DNA of 18,827 nt from Jatrophihabitans sp. (GCA_004299665.1 SCQZ01000211.1:1-18827); one strand, 5' to 3'; shown: positions 7,145-14,392, numbered from the stretch's first letter. A program made the numbers and translations. The notes: generated by a model from the letters alone, not told the origin.

Positions 7145-8117
7145 GGTACCGTCCGCGCCGGTCGCCGATCACGGGCCGTCACTGCCCCTGGACGCGGGGG
7201 AGTCGCTGCTGCGGCGCCTGGAACTGGCGGTGCGCAACAAGTTGGACGGGCTGTTGCAGGGCAACTACCAGGGGCTGGTGCCCGGGCCCGGCAGCGAGGC
7301 CGGTGAGTCGCGCCCGTACGTCGCCGGGGACGACGTGCGGCGCATGGACTGGCCGGTCACCGCCCGCACCCTGGCACCGCACGTCCGCCAGACGATCGCC
7401 GACCGGGAGTTGGAGACCTGGCTCGTCGTGGACCTGTCGCCGAGCATGGACTTCGGGACCGGGCTCAGCGAGAAGCGCGAACTGGTGCTGGCCGCGATCA
7501 CGGCCGTGACGCACCTGACGGTGCGAGGGGGTAACCGGGTCGGGGCGATCGTCGGCAACGGGGCGCAGCAGTACCGCATCCCGGCGCGGGCCGGCCGGGC
7601 CCATGCCCGCCACCTGGTGCGCCGGATCGCGGCCACCCCGCGGGCCGGAGCGGGGGAACAGGCCTCGCCGGAACTGCTGGCACAGATGCTCGCCGGGCTG
7701 GGACGGCCGCCGCGCCGGCGGGGCATGGTCGCGGTGGTCTCGGACTACCTCGAGGTGGTGCCCGACGGCGCGTCCGAGCCGCTGTGGGCCCGCACCCTGC
7801 GGGGGCTGGGGCAGCGTCACCAGCTGCTCGGGATCGAGGTCGTCGACCCGCGCGAGCTCGAGCTGCCGGCGCTGGGGCTGATCACGTTCTCCGACCCCGA
7901 GACCGGCCGCCATCTCGAGGTGCAGACCTCATCCCGCCGGACCCGCGAGGCGTACGCGGTCGCGGCCGCGCACCAGCGCGGCGCGATCAGCGCCGCGCTG
8001 CGGCGGGCGGGCGCGGCCCACCTGCAGCTGCGCACCGACCGGGACTGGATCGCGGACGTGGTGCGGTTCGTGGTCGGCCAGCGCCGGTTCGTCGCCGGCG
8101 TCGCCGGGGGGCGATGA
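7128..8117 (+). CDS. DUF58 domain protein (partner of MoxR)
   Basis: A 329-residue protein of the DUF58 family, regularly encoded next to moxR. The conserved N-terminal stretch is GLVPGPGSEAGESRPYVAGD followed by DVRRMDWPVTART. The C-terminal half is a degenerate von Willebrand factor A fold in which DLSPSM gives a DxSxS metal-ion-dependent adhesion (MIDAS-like) motif. No membrane segment is obvious, unlike some longer DUF58 proteins. The GTG start overlaps the end of moxR by 17 bases and no strong ribosome site is seen, so translation is probably coupled. It corresponds to Rv1480. Its biochemical role is not established. Confidence 0.9.
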   Translation: MSVLPEVPSAPVADHGPSLPLDAGESLLRRLELAVRNKLDGLLQGNYQGLVPGPGSEAGESRPYVAGDDVRRMDWPVTARTLAPHVRQTIADRELETWLVVDLSPSMDFGTGLSEKRELVLAAITAVTHLTVRGGNRVGAIVGNGAQQYRIPARAGRAHARHLVRRIAATPRAGAGEQASPELLAQMLAGLGRPPRRRGMVAVVSDYLEVVPDGASEPLWARTLRGLGQRHQLLGIEVVDPRELELPALGLITFSDPETGRHLEVQTSSRRTREAYAVAAAHQRGAISAALRRAGAAHLQLRTDRDWIADVVRFVVGQRRFVAGVAGGR

Positions 8118-9073
8118 TGCACTTCCTCTCGCCGGCCTGGCTGCTGCTTCTCGTCCCGGTCGCGGCCCTGCTGGGCGCGTACCTCGTCGTGCAACTGCGG
8201 CGCAAGCGGTTCGTGGCGCGGTTCTCGAACGTCCAGCTGCTCGGCAGCGTCGCGCCGCGCCGGCCGGGGTGGCGCCGGCATCTGACCTTCGCCCTTCTGC
8301 TCGCCGGGCTCACGGTGCTGAGCCTGGGGGTGGCGCGGCCGTCGGCGGCGGTGCAGGTCCCGCGGGAACGCGCCACCGTGATCCTGGCGATCGACGTGTC
8401 GCTGTCGATGGAGGCGACCGACGTCCTGCCGTCGCGGATCAAGGCCGCGCAGCAGGCGGCGAAGACCTTCATCAGCCTGCTGCCGCCACGGATCAACCTC
8501 GGGCTGATCGAGTTCGCGCGCACCGCGACCGTCCTGGTGCCGCCGACCCTCGATCGCGGCGCCCTCGAACGCGGTGTCGACGCGTTGCGGCTGCAGAACT
8601 ACACCGCGATCGGCGACGCCGTCTTCAGCGCCCTCGACGCGATCAACGTCTTCACCCGTACCAGCACGCCGAAGGGCGAGAAGCCGGCGCCGGCGCGGAT
8701 CGTGCTGATGAGCGACGGCGGCAACACCATCGGCCGCTCCCTGGCCTCGGCGGCCGAAGCTGCCAAGAAGGCGGACGTGAGCGTGTCGACGATCGCCTTC
8801 GGCACCGACAACGGCACCGTCACCTACGAGGGGCAGACGATCCCCGTGCCCGCCGACAAGCCGGCCTTGCGACAGCTGGCCGTGGCCACGGGCGGTTCGT
8901 TCCACACGGCCACGACGGTGAACGAGCTCGAGTCGGTGTACCACGACATCGGCTCGCAGATCGGGTACGCCATCGAGCGGCGCGACATCAGCTGGCGCTT
9001 CCTGCTCGCGGGAGTCCTGCTGTTGTTCGTCGCCGGCGGGGCCTCGATGCTGTGGGCCGGCCGCCTCGCCTGA
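8114..9073 (+). CDS. Membrane-anchored VWA domain protein (BatA-like)
   Basis: A 319-residue protein with two hydrophobic helices near the N-terminus (residues 7-27 and about 56-73), a periplasm-facing or cytosolic VWA domain, and one helix at the C-terminus (FLLAGVLLLFVAGGASMLW). A complete MIDAS is visible: D94-x-S96-x-S98 (DVSLS), Thr in NYTAIGDAV, and Asp in MSDGGNT. VWA proteins of this type work with MoxR ATPases, probably as metal-dependent binding modules at the membrane. The ATG overlaps the DUF58 stop codon (ATGA), showing coupled translation. It matches Rv1481. Only one VWA gene is present, so the larger Bat complexes of other phyla are not encoded here. Confidence 0.93.
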   Translation: MMHFLSPAWLLLLVPVAALLGAYLVVQLRRKRFVARFSNVQLLGSVAPRRPGWRRHLTFALLLAGLTVLSLGVARPSAAVQVPRERATVILAIDVSLSMEATDVLPSRIKAAQQAAKTFISLLPPRINLGLIEFARTATVLVPPTLDRGALERGVDALRLQNYTAIGDAVFSALDAINVFTRTSTPKGEKPAPARIVLMSDGGNTIGRSLASAAEAAKKADVSVSTIAFGTDNGTVTYEGQTIPVPADKPALRQLAVATGGSFHTATTVNELESVYHDIGSQIGYAIERRDISWRFLLAGVLLLFVAGGASMLWAGRLA

Positions 9074-9092
9074 CTCCGCCCGGTGTCAGGCG
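9067..9092. terminator. Bidirectional hairpin containing both convergent stop codons
   Basis: CGCCTGAC (9067-9074) pairs perfectly with GTCAGGCG (9085-9092) around a 10-base loop. The VWA stop TGA (9071-9073) is in the left arm and the oxidoreductase stop (TCA on plus, 9086-9088) is in the right arm. No T-tract is present. A terminator role is inferred from its place between convergent genes. Confidence 0.55.
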
Positions 9093-10039
9093 CGCGGGTC
9101 GAGGACGAGCTTGCCGACCGAGGAGCGGTCCCGCAGGGCACGGTGCGCGAGCGCCGCGTCGGCCAGCGGGTAGGTGTGCCCGATGACCGGTCGCAGCGTG
9201 CCGTCGGTGATCAGTTCCAGCAGGTCCGTGACCGCCGTCGCCAGCAGTTCCGGGCGCCGCACGAGGTGCACCAGCCAGAACCCGGCGACCGTGGTGCTGT
9301 GTGCCATCAGCGAGGCCGGTACCAGCGGTGTCGGTGGCGTACGGGATGCCATGCCGAACACGGCGAGGCGCCCGAGCGGGGCGAGCGCGGCCAGGCTCTG
9401 GTCGAACACCCGGCCGCCGGTCATCTCCAGCACGACGTCGACCCCGTGCCCGCCGTTCGCCTCCCGCAGCGCCGCGGTGAGGTCCTCGGCGTTCGAGTCG
9501 ACCGCGGCATCCGCGCCGAGGTCCAGGGTCAGTCGGCGCTTCTGCTCGCTCGAGGCCGTCGCGATGACCCGGCCGGCACCCCAGCGGCGGGCGAGTTGGA
9601 CGGCGATGGTCCCGACGCCGCCGGCACCGGCGTGCACCACGACCGTCTCGCCCGCGGCGAGGTGGGTGCTGGTCCGCAGCAGGTGCCAGGCCGTGGCGCC
9701 CTGGACGAGTGTGGTCAGTGCCTGCGCGTCGCTGACCGCGTCGGGCACCGGGAACAGCGCCCGCGGGTCGAGCGCGACGCGCTCGGCGTACCCGCCGGAG
9801 CCGCACAGCCCGAGCAGCCGCGTCCCGTCCGGCCCGCGCACCAGGACCTCGCCGCCGGGTATCAGCGGGAGTGTCTGCGGGGCGAGGTAGGAGTCCTCGG
9901 TCTGGTGGGTGTCGGCGTAGTTGACCCCCGCCGCGAGGACGTCGAACACCTGTTGGCCCGGGCCGGCGACGGGATCGGCGATCTCGACCGGCTCGAGCGT
10001 CTCGGGGCCGCCGAAGCGGGTGATCCGGACCGCGCGCAT
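9086..10039 (-). CDS. Zinc-independent MDR-family NADPH:quinone oxidoreductase
   Basis: A 317-residue soluble oxidoreductase of the medium-chain dehydrogenase/reductase superfamily, quinone-oxidoreductase branch, expected to use NADPH to reduce quinones or enones. The N-terminal GroES-like domain has MRAVRITRFGGPETL and AAGVNYADTHQ. The Rossmann motif is HAGAGGVGTIAVQLAR. The four-cysteine structural zinc loop of alcohol dehydrogenases is absent. The physiological substrate cannot be told from sequence. ATG 10039 is supported by TACGGT six bases upstream (leaderless type). It diverges from fabG and converges with the VWA gene; in M. tuberculosis an unrelated gene, Rv1482c, holds this position. 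Confidence 0.92.
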   Translation of the reverse strand: MRAVRITRFGGPETLEPVEIADPVAGPGQQVFDVLAAGVNYADTHQTEDSYLAPQTLPLIPGGEVLVRGPDGTRLLGLCGSGGYAERVALDPRALFPVPDAVSDAQALTTLVQGATAWHLLRTSTHLAAGETVVVHAGAGGVGTIAVQLARRWGAGRVIATASSEQKRRLTLDLGADAAVDSNAEDLTAALREANGGHGVDVVLEMTGGRVFDQSLAALAPLGRLAVFGMASRTPPTPLVPASLMAHSTTVAGFWLVHLVRRPELLATAVTDLLELITDGTLRPVIGHTYPLADAALAHRALRDRSSVGKLVLDPRA

Positions 10040-10045
10040 GGCGTG

Positions 10046-10051
10046 ACCGTA
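10046..10051 (-). promoter_or_regulatory. -10 box for the MDR oxidoreductase gene
   Basis: Reads TACGGT on the minus strand and ends 6 bases before ATG 10039, consistent with a leaderless transcript. Confidence 0.5.
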
Positions 10052-10095
10052 CTCGCCGGTAGCCGGGACGGCGCAGCGGTCGCGCCCGGATCCGC

Positions 10096-10101
10096 TAGCG
10101 T
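10096..10101 (+). promoter_or_regulatory. -10 box for the fabG-inhA-hemH operon
   Basis: TAGCGT is followed by 8 bases and then GTG 10110, a leaderless arrangement. The hexamer equals those before moaA and the DUF3097 gene. Confidence 0.55.
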
Positions 10102-10109
10102 CCATACCC

Positions 10110-10814
10110 GTGACGCGCACGGTGCTGGTGACGGGCGGCAACCGCGGGATCGGCCTGGCGATCGCGCGCGCGTTCGTGGCGAACGGTGACGACGTGGCGG
10201 TCACCCACCGCGGCGCCGAGGTTCCCGAGCCGCTGTTCGGGGTGCGGTGCGACGTCACCTCCGACGCGGACGTCGAGGCCGCGTTCGCCGCCGTGGAGGA
10301 GCGCTTCGGGCCGGTGCAGGTGCTGGTCGCCAACGCCGGGATCACCGACGACACGCTGCTGCTGCGCATGTCGCCGGAATCCTTCCAGCGGGTCGTCGAC
10401 GCCAACCTGACCGGCGCGTTCCGGGTCGCCAAGCGCGCCGCGCAGGGGATGCTCCGCGCGCGCCGCGGTCGGCTCATCTTCGTCTCGTCGGTCGTCGCCC
10501 TGATGGGCTCGCCGGGGCAGGCCAACTATGCGGCGAGCAAGGCCGGGCTCATCGGCTTCGCCCGCTCGGTGGCCCGCGAGCTGGGCGGCCGCTCGATCAC
10601 CGCCAATGTGATCGCACCCGGGTTCATCGAGACCGACATGACCGCCGGACTGGGCGAGGCCCGCAAGGCGGAGATCCTCGCCGGCGTGCCGTTACACCGG
10701 TACGGCACGGCGGACGAGGTCGCGGCGACGGCGGTGTTCCTCGCGTCGGACGCCGCCGCCTACATCACGGGCGTGGTGCTGCCGGTGGACGGCGGACTGG
10801 GAATGGGGATCTAG
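10110..10814 (+). CDS. fabG: 3-oxoacyl-ACP reductase (FabG/MabA)
   Basis: A 234-residue short-chain dehydrogenase that reduces beta-ketoacyl-ACP with NADPH in type II fatty-acid synthesis. The cofactor motif TGGNRGIGLAIA is at the N-terminus and NAGITDD follows mid-chain. The catalytic triad is Ser in FVSSVVALMG and the Tyr/Lys of NYAASKAG. The PGFIETDMT loop and the VLPVDGGLGMGI C-terminus are typical. The gene lies 2 bases before inhA, the same pairing as mabA-inhA (Rv1483-Rv1484), so the two act in one elongation cycle. No ribosome site precedes the GTG, in line with leaderless translation. Confidence 0.95.
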   Translation: MTRTVLVTGGNRGIGLAIARAFVANGDDVAVTHRGAEVPEPLFGVRCDVTSDADVEAAFAAVEERFGPVQVLVANAGITDDTLLLRMSPESFQRVVDANLTGAFRVAKRAAQGMLRARRGRLIFVSSVVALMGSPGQANYAASKAGLIGFARSVARELGGRSITANVIAPGFIETDMTAGLGEARKAEILAGVPLHRYGTADEVAATAVFLASDAAAYITGVVLPVDGGLGMGI

Positions 10815-10816
10815 CG

Positions 10817-11584
10817 ATGGGTCTGCTGGACGGCAAGCGGCTGCTGATCACCGGCGTGATCACCGACCAGTCCCTCGCCTTCGGCGTGGCGCGGCTGGCG
10901 CAGCAGGAGGGCGCCCGGGTGGTGCTCACCGGCTTCGGCCGGATGTCGCTGGTCGAGCGGGTGGCGCGCAAGCTGCCCGAGCCGGCGCCGGTGGTCGAAC
11001 TGGACGTGCAGGACCAGGACCACCTCGACTCGCTGGCGGCGCGCGTGGGCGAGCACGTCGACGGCATCGACGCGGTGTTCCACTCGATCGGCTTCGCGCC
11101 GGCGTCATGCCTGGGCGGCGGGTTCCTGGACGCCCCGTGGCAGGACGTCGCCACCGCACTGCACGTGTCGACCTACTCCCTCAAGGCGCTGGCCGTGGCC
11201 GCGCTGCCCCTGTACGGCGAGGCCGGCGGCTCGCTGCTCGGCCTGACCTTCGACGCGCGCGTCGCCTGGCCGGCGTACGACTGGATGGGGGTGGCCAAGG
11301 CCGGGCTGGAGTCCGCATCGCGGTACCTGGCACGCGAACTCGGGCCCCGCCGCATCCGCGTCAACCTGATCGCCGCCGGTCCGATCCGGACGATGGCGGC
11401 CAAGAGCATCCCCGGCTTCAGCACGTTCGAGGACGCGTGGCACGGCCGCGCGCCGCTCGGCTGGGACAACGGTGACAGCGGGCCGGTCTCCCGCAGCGCC
11501 GTCGCGCTGATGTCGGACTGGTTCCCGGCCACCACCGGCGAGATGATCCACGTCGACGGCGGCTTCCACGCGACGGGTGTGTAA
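10817..11584 (+). CDS. inhA: NADH-dependent enoyl-ACP reductase (InhA/FabI)
   Basis: A 255-residue enoyl-ACP reductase, the last reaction of each fatty-acid elongation round and the target of isoniazid-type and triclosan-type inhibitors in relatives. The NADH-binding start is LLITGVITDQSLAFGVA. The active site is Tyr and Lys in AYDWMGVAKAG (Y-x6-K). VFHSIGFAP and AAGPIRTMAAKSIPGF are InhA-like. The substrate-binding loop between IRT and RAPLGW is about 10 residues shorter than I recall for M. tuberculosis InhA, and the whole protein is shorter than its 269 residues. That suggests ordinary chain lengths rather than meromycolate substrates (inference). The ATG lies 2 bases after fabG with GGGGAT upstream, and the stop directly abuts the hemH start. 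Confidence 0.95.
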   Translation: MGLLDGKRLLITGVITDQSLAFGVARLAQQEGARVVLTGFGRMSLVERVARKLPEPAPVVELDVQDQDHLDSLAARVGEHVDGIDAVFHSIGFAPASCLGGGFLDAPWQDVATALHVSTYSLKALAVAALPLYGEAGGSLLGLTFDARVAWPAYDWMGVAKAGLESASRYLARELGPRRIRVNLIAAGPIRTMAAKSIPGFSTFEDAWHGRAPLGWDNGDSGPVSRSAVALMSDWFPATTGEMIHVDGGFHATGV

Positions 11585-12634
11585 GTGGCGGACCCCTTCG
11601 ACGCCTTCCTGCTGCTGTCGTTCGGGGGCCCGGAGGGGCCCGACGACGTGATGCCGTTCCTGCACAACGTCACGCGCGGGCGGGGCGTGCCGCAGGAGCG
11701 GCTCGAGGAGGTGGCCGAGCACTACGAGCGCTCCGGGGGCGTGTCGCCGATCAACGCCCGCAACCGCGAGCTGCTCGCCGCCCTGCGGGCGGACCTGCGC
11801 GCGCACGACATCGAGCTGCCGGTCTACTGGGGCAACCGCAACTGGCACCCGTACGTCGCCGAGGCGGTCCGCGCGATGCGCGACGACGGGGTGCGCCGCG
11901 CCCTCGTGCTCACCACCAGCGCGACGGGGGGCTACTCCTCGTGCCGCCAGTACCGCGAGGACATGGCGCAGGCCCGGATGGTCGCCGGGGACGGCGCACC
12001 GGAGCTGGTCAAGCTGCGGCACTTCTTCGACCACCCCGGATTCGTCGCGGCGAACGTGGACGGCGCGCGCGCCGCGCTGCAGTCGCTGCCGGCCTCCGAG
12101 CGCGACGGTGCGCGGCTGGTCTTCACGGCCCACTCCGTCCCGGTCACGATGAACGACTCGTCGGGCACCGCGTTCCTCCCCGCTGGCGGGCTCTACGAGC
12201 GTCAGCAGCACGAGACGGCGCGGCTCGTCGCGACGCTGCTGCGGGGCCCCGGGGCCGAGTTCGACCTGGTGTGGCAGTCGCGCTCCGGTCCGGCCGGCGT
12301 CCCGTGGTTGGAGCCGGACGTCAACGACCACCTGCGCGCGCTCGCCGGCCGCGGGGTGACGGCGGTGGTGGTGTGCCCGACCGGGTTCGTCGCCGACCAC
12401 GTCGAGGTGCTGTGGGACCTGGACACCGAGGCGCGCGCGACGGCCGCCGAACTCGGGATGCACTTCGCGCGGGCGTCCGCCGCGAACGCCCACCCGGCGT
12501 TCGTCGCCGCGATCCGGGAGCTGATCCTGGAGCAGCTGCGCGGGGAGGCCCCCAGGACGGTCGGATCGCTGGGCGTGTGCGGGTTTCAGTGCCCGCAGTA
12601 CTGCTGCCCGCCGCCGGCCCGCCACCCCGCGTAG
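11585..12634 (+). CDS. hemH: Ferrochelatase (coproporphyrin III type)
   Basis: A 349-residue enzyme that inserts iron into a porphyrin. In actinobacteria the substrate is coproporphyrin III (gene also called cpfC), followed by oxidative decarboxylation to haem. The family start is DAFLLLSFGGPEGPDDV. The active-site strand is VYWGNRNWHPYV, followed by SSCRQYREDM, and LVFTAHSVPV carries the metal-site His. C120 (in YSSC) and a C-terminal cluster C332-x3-C336-x3-C340-C341 are candidate ligands of the [2Fe-2S] cluster known in actinobacterial ferrochelatases; the exact ligand set is not proven here. The GTG start directly follows the inhA stop with no spacer. A conserved operon: M. tuberculosis has hemZ/hemH (Rv1485) directly after inhA. 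Confidence 0.95.
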   Translation: MADPFDAFLLLSFGGPEGPDDVMPFLHNVTRGRGVPQERLEEVAEHYERSGGVSPINARNRELLAALRADLRAHDIELPVYWGNRNWHPYVAEAVRAMRDDGVRRALVLTTSATGGYSSCRQYREDMAQARMVAGDGAPELVKLRHFFDHPGFVAANVDGARAALQSLPASERDGARLVFTAHSVPVTMNDSSGTAFLPAGGLYERQQHETARLVATLLRGPGAEFDLVWQSRSGPAGVPWLEPDVNDHLRALAGRGVTAVVVCPTGFVADHVEVLWDLDTEARATAAELGMHFARASAANAHPAFVAAIRELILEQLRGEAPRTVGSLGVCGFQCPQYCCPPPARHPA

Positions 12635-12639
12635 GCGCG

Positions 12640-12696
12640 CTTCCCCCCTCCTGTCACCACGATCCGGCCTCGTTCGTGGTCGCAGCGGGGGGGAAG
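12640..12696. terminator. Nested hairpin between hemH and the convergent hypothetical gene
   Basis: The outer stem pairs CTTCCCCCC (12640-12648) with GGGGGGAAG (12688-12696). The inner stem pairs ACCACGA (12656-12662) with TCGTGGT (12674-12680) around an 11-base loop. It begins 6 bases after the hemH stop and ends 10 bases from the stop of the opposing gene, so it can serve both. No T-tract is seen. Confidence 0.65.
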
Positions 12697-12705
12697 ACGG
12701 GAGGG

Positions 12706-13434
12706 TCAGGGGCGGGACTGCGCGTTGTAACCGGCCAGCAGGGCCCGGCGCGTCGCCGTCGCGAGCGGCCGCAGGGCGGCGTCGCGCGCGGACATGCCGA
12801 AGCGGTCCACCGCGCCGCCCACGGGGTCGCGTGCGGTCAGGTCGAGGACGGCCCGCATCCGGTGCGCCTGCGCGAGCAGGGCCACCGCCCGCGGCGGGTG
12901 GCCCGGCGGCAGGTGCAGCCGCTCGCCCGCGTGGCGGGCATCGTGCAGGGCCTCGGCGATGCCCGCTTCCGCGCCGCCCACCGCAGCCGCGGTCAGCGCG
13001 CTCGCGGCGTCGCGGATTGCGGCGGCGAGTTCGGACTGCGCCTCGGCCGGGTCGAGGTGGTCCACCGGCGTCGGCGGCACCGCGAACGCCCGCCAGGTCA
13101 CCGACGTCGGCGCGCTGCTCGGGTGACGGTCGACCACCTCGGGCACGAGCGCGAGGCCGGCCCCCACGACCGCCTCCGCCGCATCGAGCGCCGCGGCGCG
13201 GAAGCTCGCCTCGTTGGGCACGCCGCGGACGTCGCCCGGGACGGGCAGGACGAGCCGCACGGGTTCGCCCGCGCGTCGCCAGCCGGCGAGCACGTCCAGC
13301 AGGGAGTCGGCCCCGGCGACCGCGTGCGGGGCGTCCGAGCCCGTCGCCGCCGTCAGGACGTCGTCCGGAGCGCAGTTCCCCGCGAGCCAGGCCGAGGTCC
13401 ACACGGCCAGAGCACCGGAGCGCAGCGTGGTCAC
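12706..13434 (-). CDS. Conserved actinobacterial hypothetical protein (Rv1486c position)
   Basis: A 242-residue protein of unknown function, mostly Ala/Leu-rich and soluble, with no signal peptide or clear membrane helix. Conserved-looking stretches are TLRSGALAVWTSAWLAG at the start, WRRAGEPVRLVLPVPGDVRG mid-chain, and an Ala-rich helical C-terminal half ending GYNAQSRP. By position (convergent to hemH, upstream of nfeD) it should correspond to Rv1486c; I recognise the context rather than a domain. GTG 13434 was chosen because TACCGT lies 6 bases upstream. The longer frame to 13518 would read through that promoter box. It diverges from the DUF3097 gene. Confidence 0.75.
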   Translation of the reverse strand: MTTLRSGALAVWTSAWLAGNCAPDDVLTAATGSDAPHAVAGADSLLDVLAGWRRAGEPVRLVLPVPGDVRGVPNEASFRAAALDAAEAVVGAGLALVPEVVDRHPSSAPTSVTWRAFAVPPTPVDHLDPAEAQSELAAAIRDAASALTAAAVGGAEAGIAEALHDARHAGERLHLPPGHPPRAVALLAQAHRMRAVLDLTARDPVGGAVDRFGMSARDAALRPLATATRRALLAGYNAQSRP

Positions 13435-13440
13435 CTGCCC

Positions 13441-13446
13441 ACGGTA
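13441..13446 (-). promoter_or_regulatory. -10 box for the Rv1486c-like gene
   Basis: Reads TACCGT on the minus strand, 6 bases before GTG 13434 (leaderless type). Confidence 0.5.
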
Positions 13447-13524
13447 GGCGCAGGCGGTGGCGCGTGGTCGGCTGCTCCCGACGGTGCCCGGCGCGTCGAT
13501 CCCGAGTGCGCGCGTCACGTCACC

Positions 13525-13530
13525 TAGCGT
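13525..13530 (+). promoter_or_regulatory. -10 box for the DUF3097 gene
   Basis: TAGCGT is followed by 7 bases and then GTG 13538. The hexamer and spacing match those before moaA. Confidence 0.5.
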
Positions 13531-13537
13531 CGGCGGC

Positions 13538-14368
13538 GTGCGCTACGAGAGGGACGTCCTGTCCGAACCCGCCCGGCGCCGCGCGGTACCCGAGGTTCCC
13601 GCGGACTCCGGGCTGGTGGTGGAGACCGCCGACGGCCGGTTCTGCGGGGCGGTAGTCGGGGTGGACCGCGTGGTCGACGCGGGGGAGAAGCGGGAGGCCG
13701 TCGTCCTGGAGGACCGGTTCGGGAGCCGTCGCGTGTTCCCGATGTTCCCCGCAGCCTTCCTGCTCGACGGCCGGACCGTCACGCTGGTGCGGCCCGCGGC
13801 CGGGCGGGTGCCGTCACCGCGGGCGAGGACCGCGTCCGGTTCCTACGCCGTCGCCGGCGCGAGGGCCCGGGTCGCCCGCGTGGGCCGGATCTGGGTCGAG
13901 GGCACCCACGACGCCGCGCTGGTGGAGCGGATCTGGGGCGACGACCTGCGCATCGAGGGGGTCGTCGTCGAACCCCTGGACGGCATCGACCACCTCGCCG
14001 CGCGGCTGCGCGGGTTCGGGCCGGGGCCGCAGCGCCGGGTGGGGGTGCTGGTGGACCACCTCGTGACCGGCAGCAAGGAGCAGCGACTGGTGGCCGACCT
14101 GCCACGGGAGTACGCCGCACACGTCCTGGTCACCGGCCACCCGTACGTCGACATCTGGCAGGCGGTGAAACCCGCCGCCGCCGGCATCGACGCGTGGCCG
14201 GACGTCCCGCGCGGCACCGACTGGAAGGCCGGAGTGTGCGCCGCGCTCGGCGTGAGCGACCCGCGCGAGATGTGGCGGCGGGTGCTGGCGGGGGTCGACT
14301 CGTTCGCGGACGTCGAGGTGCCGCTGCTGGGGGCCGTGGAGGAATTGATCGACTTCGTCACGTCCTGA
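13538..14368 (+). CDS. DUF3097 family protein
   Basis: A 276-residue soluble protein that I place in the actinobacterial family DUF3097, function unknown. The N-terminal part (VPEVPADSGLVVETADGRFCGAVVG onwards, to about residue 85) looks like a small beta-domain. The C-terminal part has VEGTHDAALVERIWG with E121 and D125, and VLVDHLVTGSKE with D173. An EGxxD motif followed by an acidic strand end recalls TOPRIM-type metal sites, but this is inference. GTG 13538 was chosen from the TAGCGT box 7 bases upstream; the longer frame from 13457 overlaps the divergent promoter region. The stop codon lies in a small hairpin just before nfeD. Confidence 0.85.
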   Translation: MRYERDVLSEPARRRAVPEVPADSGLVVETADGRFCGAVVGVDRVVDAGEKREAVVLEDRFGSRRVFPMFPAAFLLDGRTVTLVRPAAGRVPSPRARTASGSYAVAGARARVARVGRIWVEGTHDAALVERIWGDDLRIEGVVVEPLDGIDHLAARLRGFGPGPQRRVGVLVDHLVTGSKEQRLVADLPREYAAHVLVTGHPYVDIWQAVKPAAAGIDAWPDVPRGTDWKAGVCAALGVSDPREMWRRVLAGVDSFADVEVPLLGAVEELIDFVTS

Positions 14369-14385
14369 CCACCCGTCTGTCAGGA
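14363..14385 (+). terminator. Hairpin at the end of the DUF3097 gene, overlapping the nfeD -10 box
   Basis: TCCTGAC (14363-14369) pairs with GTCAGGA (14379-14385) around a 9-base loop. The left arm contains the stop codon TGA and the right arm runs into CAGGAT, the -10-like box of nfeD. Its core resembles the hairpin at 9067-9092. Confidence 0.4.
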
Positions 14386-14386
14386 T
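14381..14386 (+). promoter_or_regulatory. -10-like box for the nfeD operon
   Basis: CAGGAT lies 6 bases before GTG 14393. The GGAGG between them is only 1 base from the start codon, too close to be a ribosome site, so a leaderless transcript is plausible. Confidence 0.4.
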
Positions 14387-14392
14387 GGAGGC

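Noticed and set aside
11105..13402. 765-residue minus-strand frame opposite hemH and beyond
   Set aside because: Shadow of hemH and of the true minus-strand gene in another frame; no recognisable domain.
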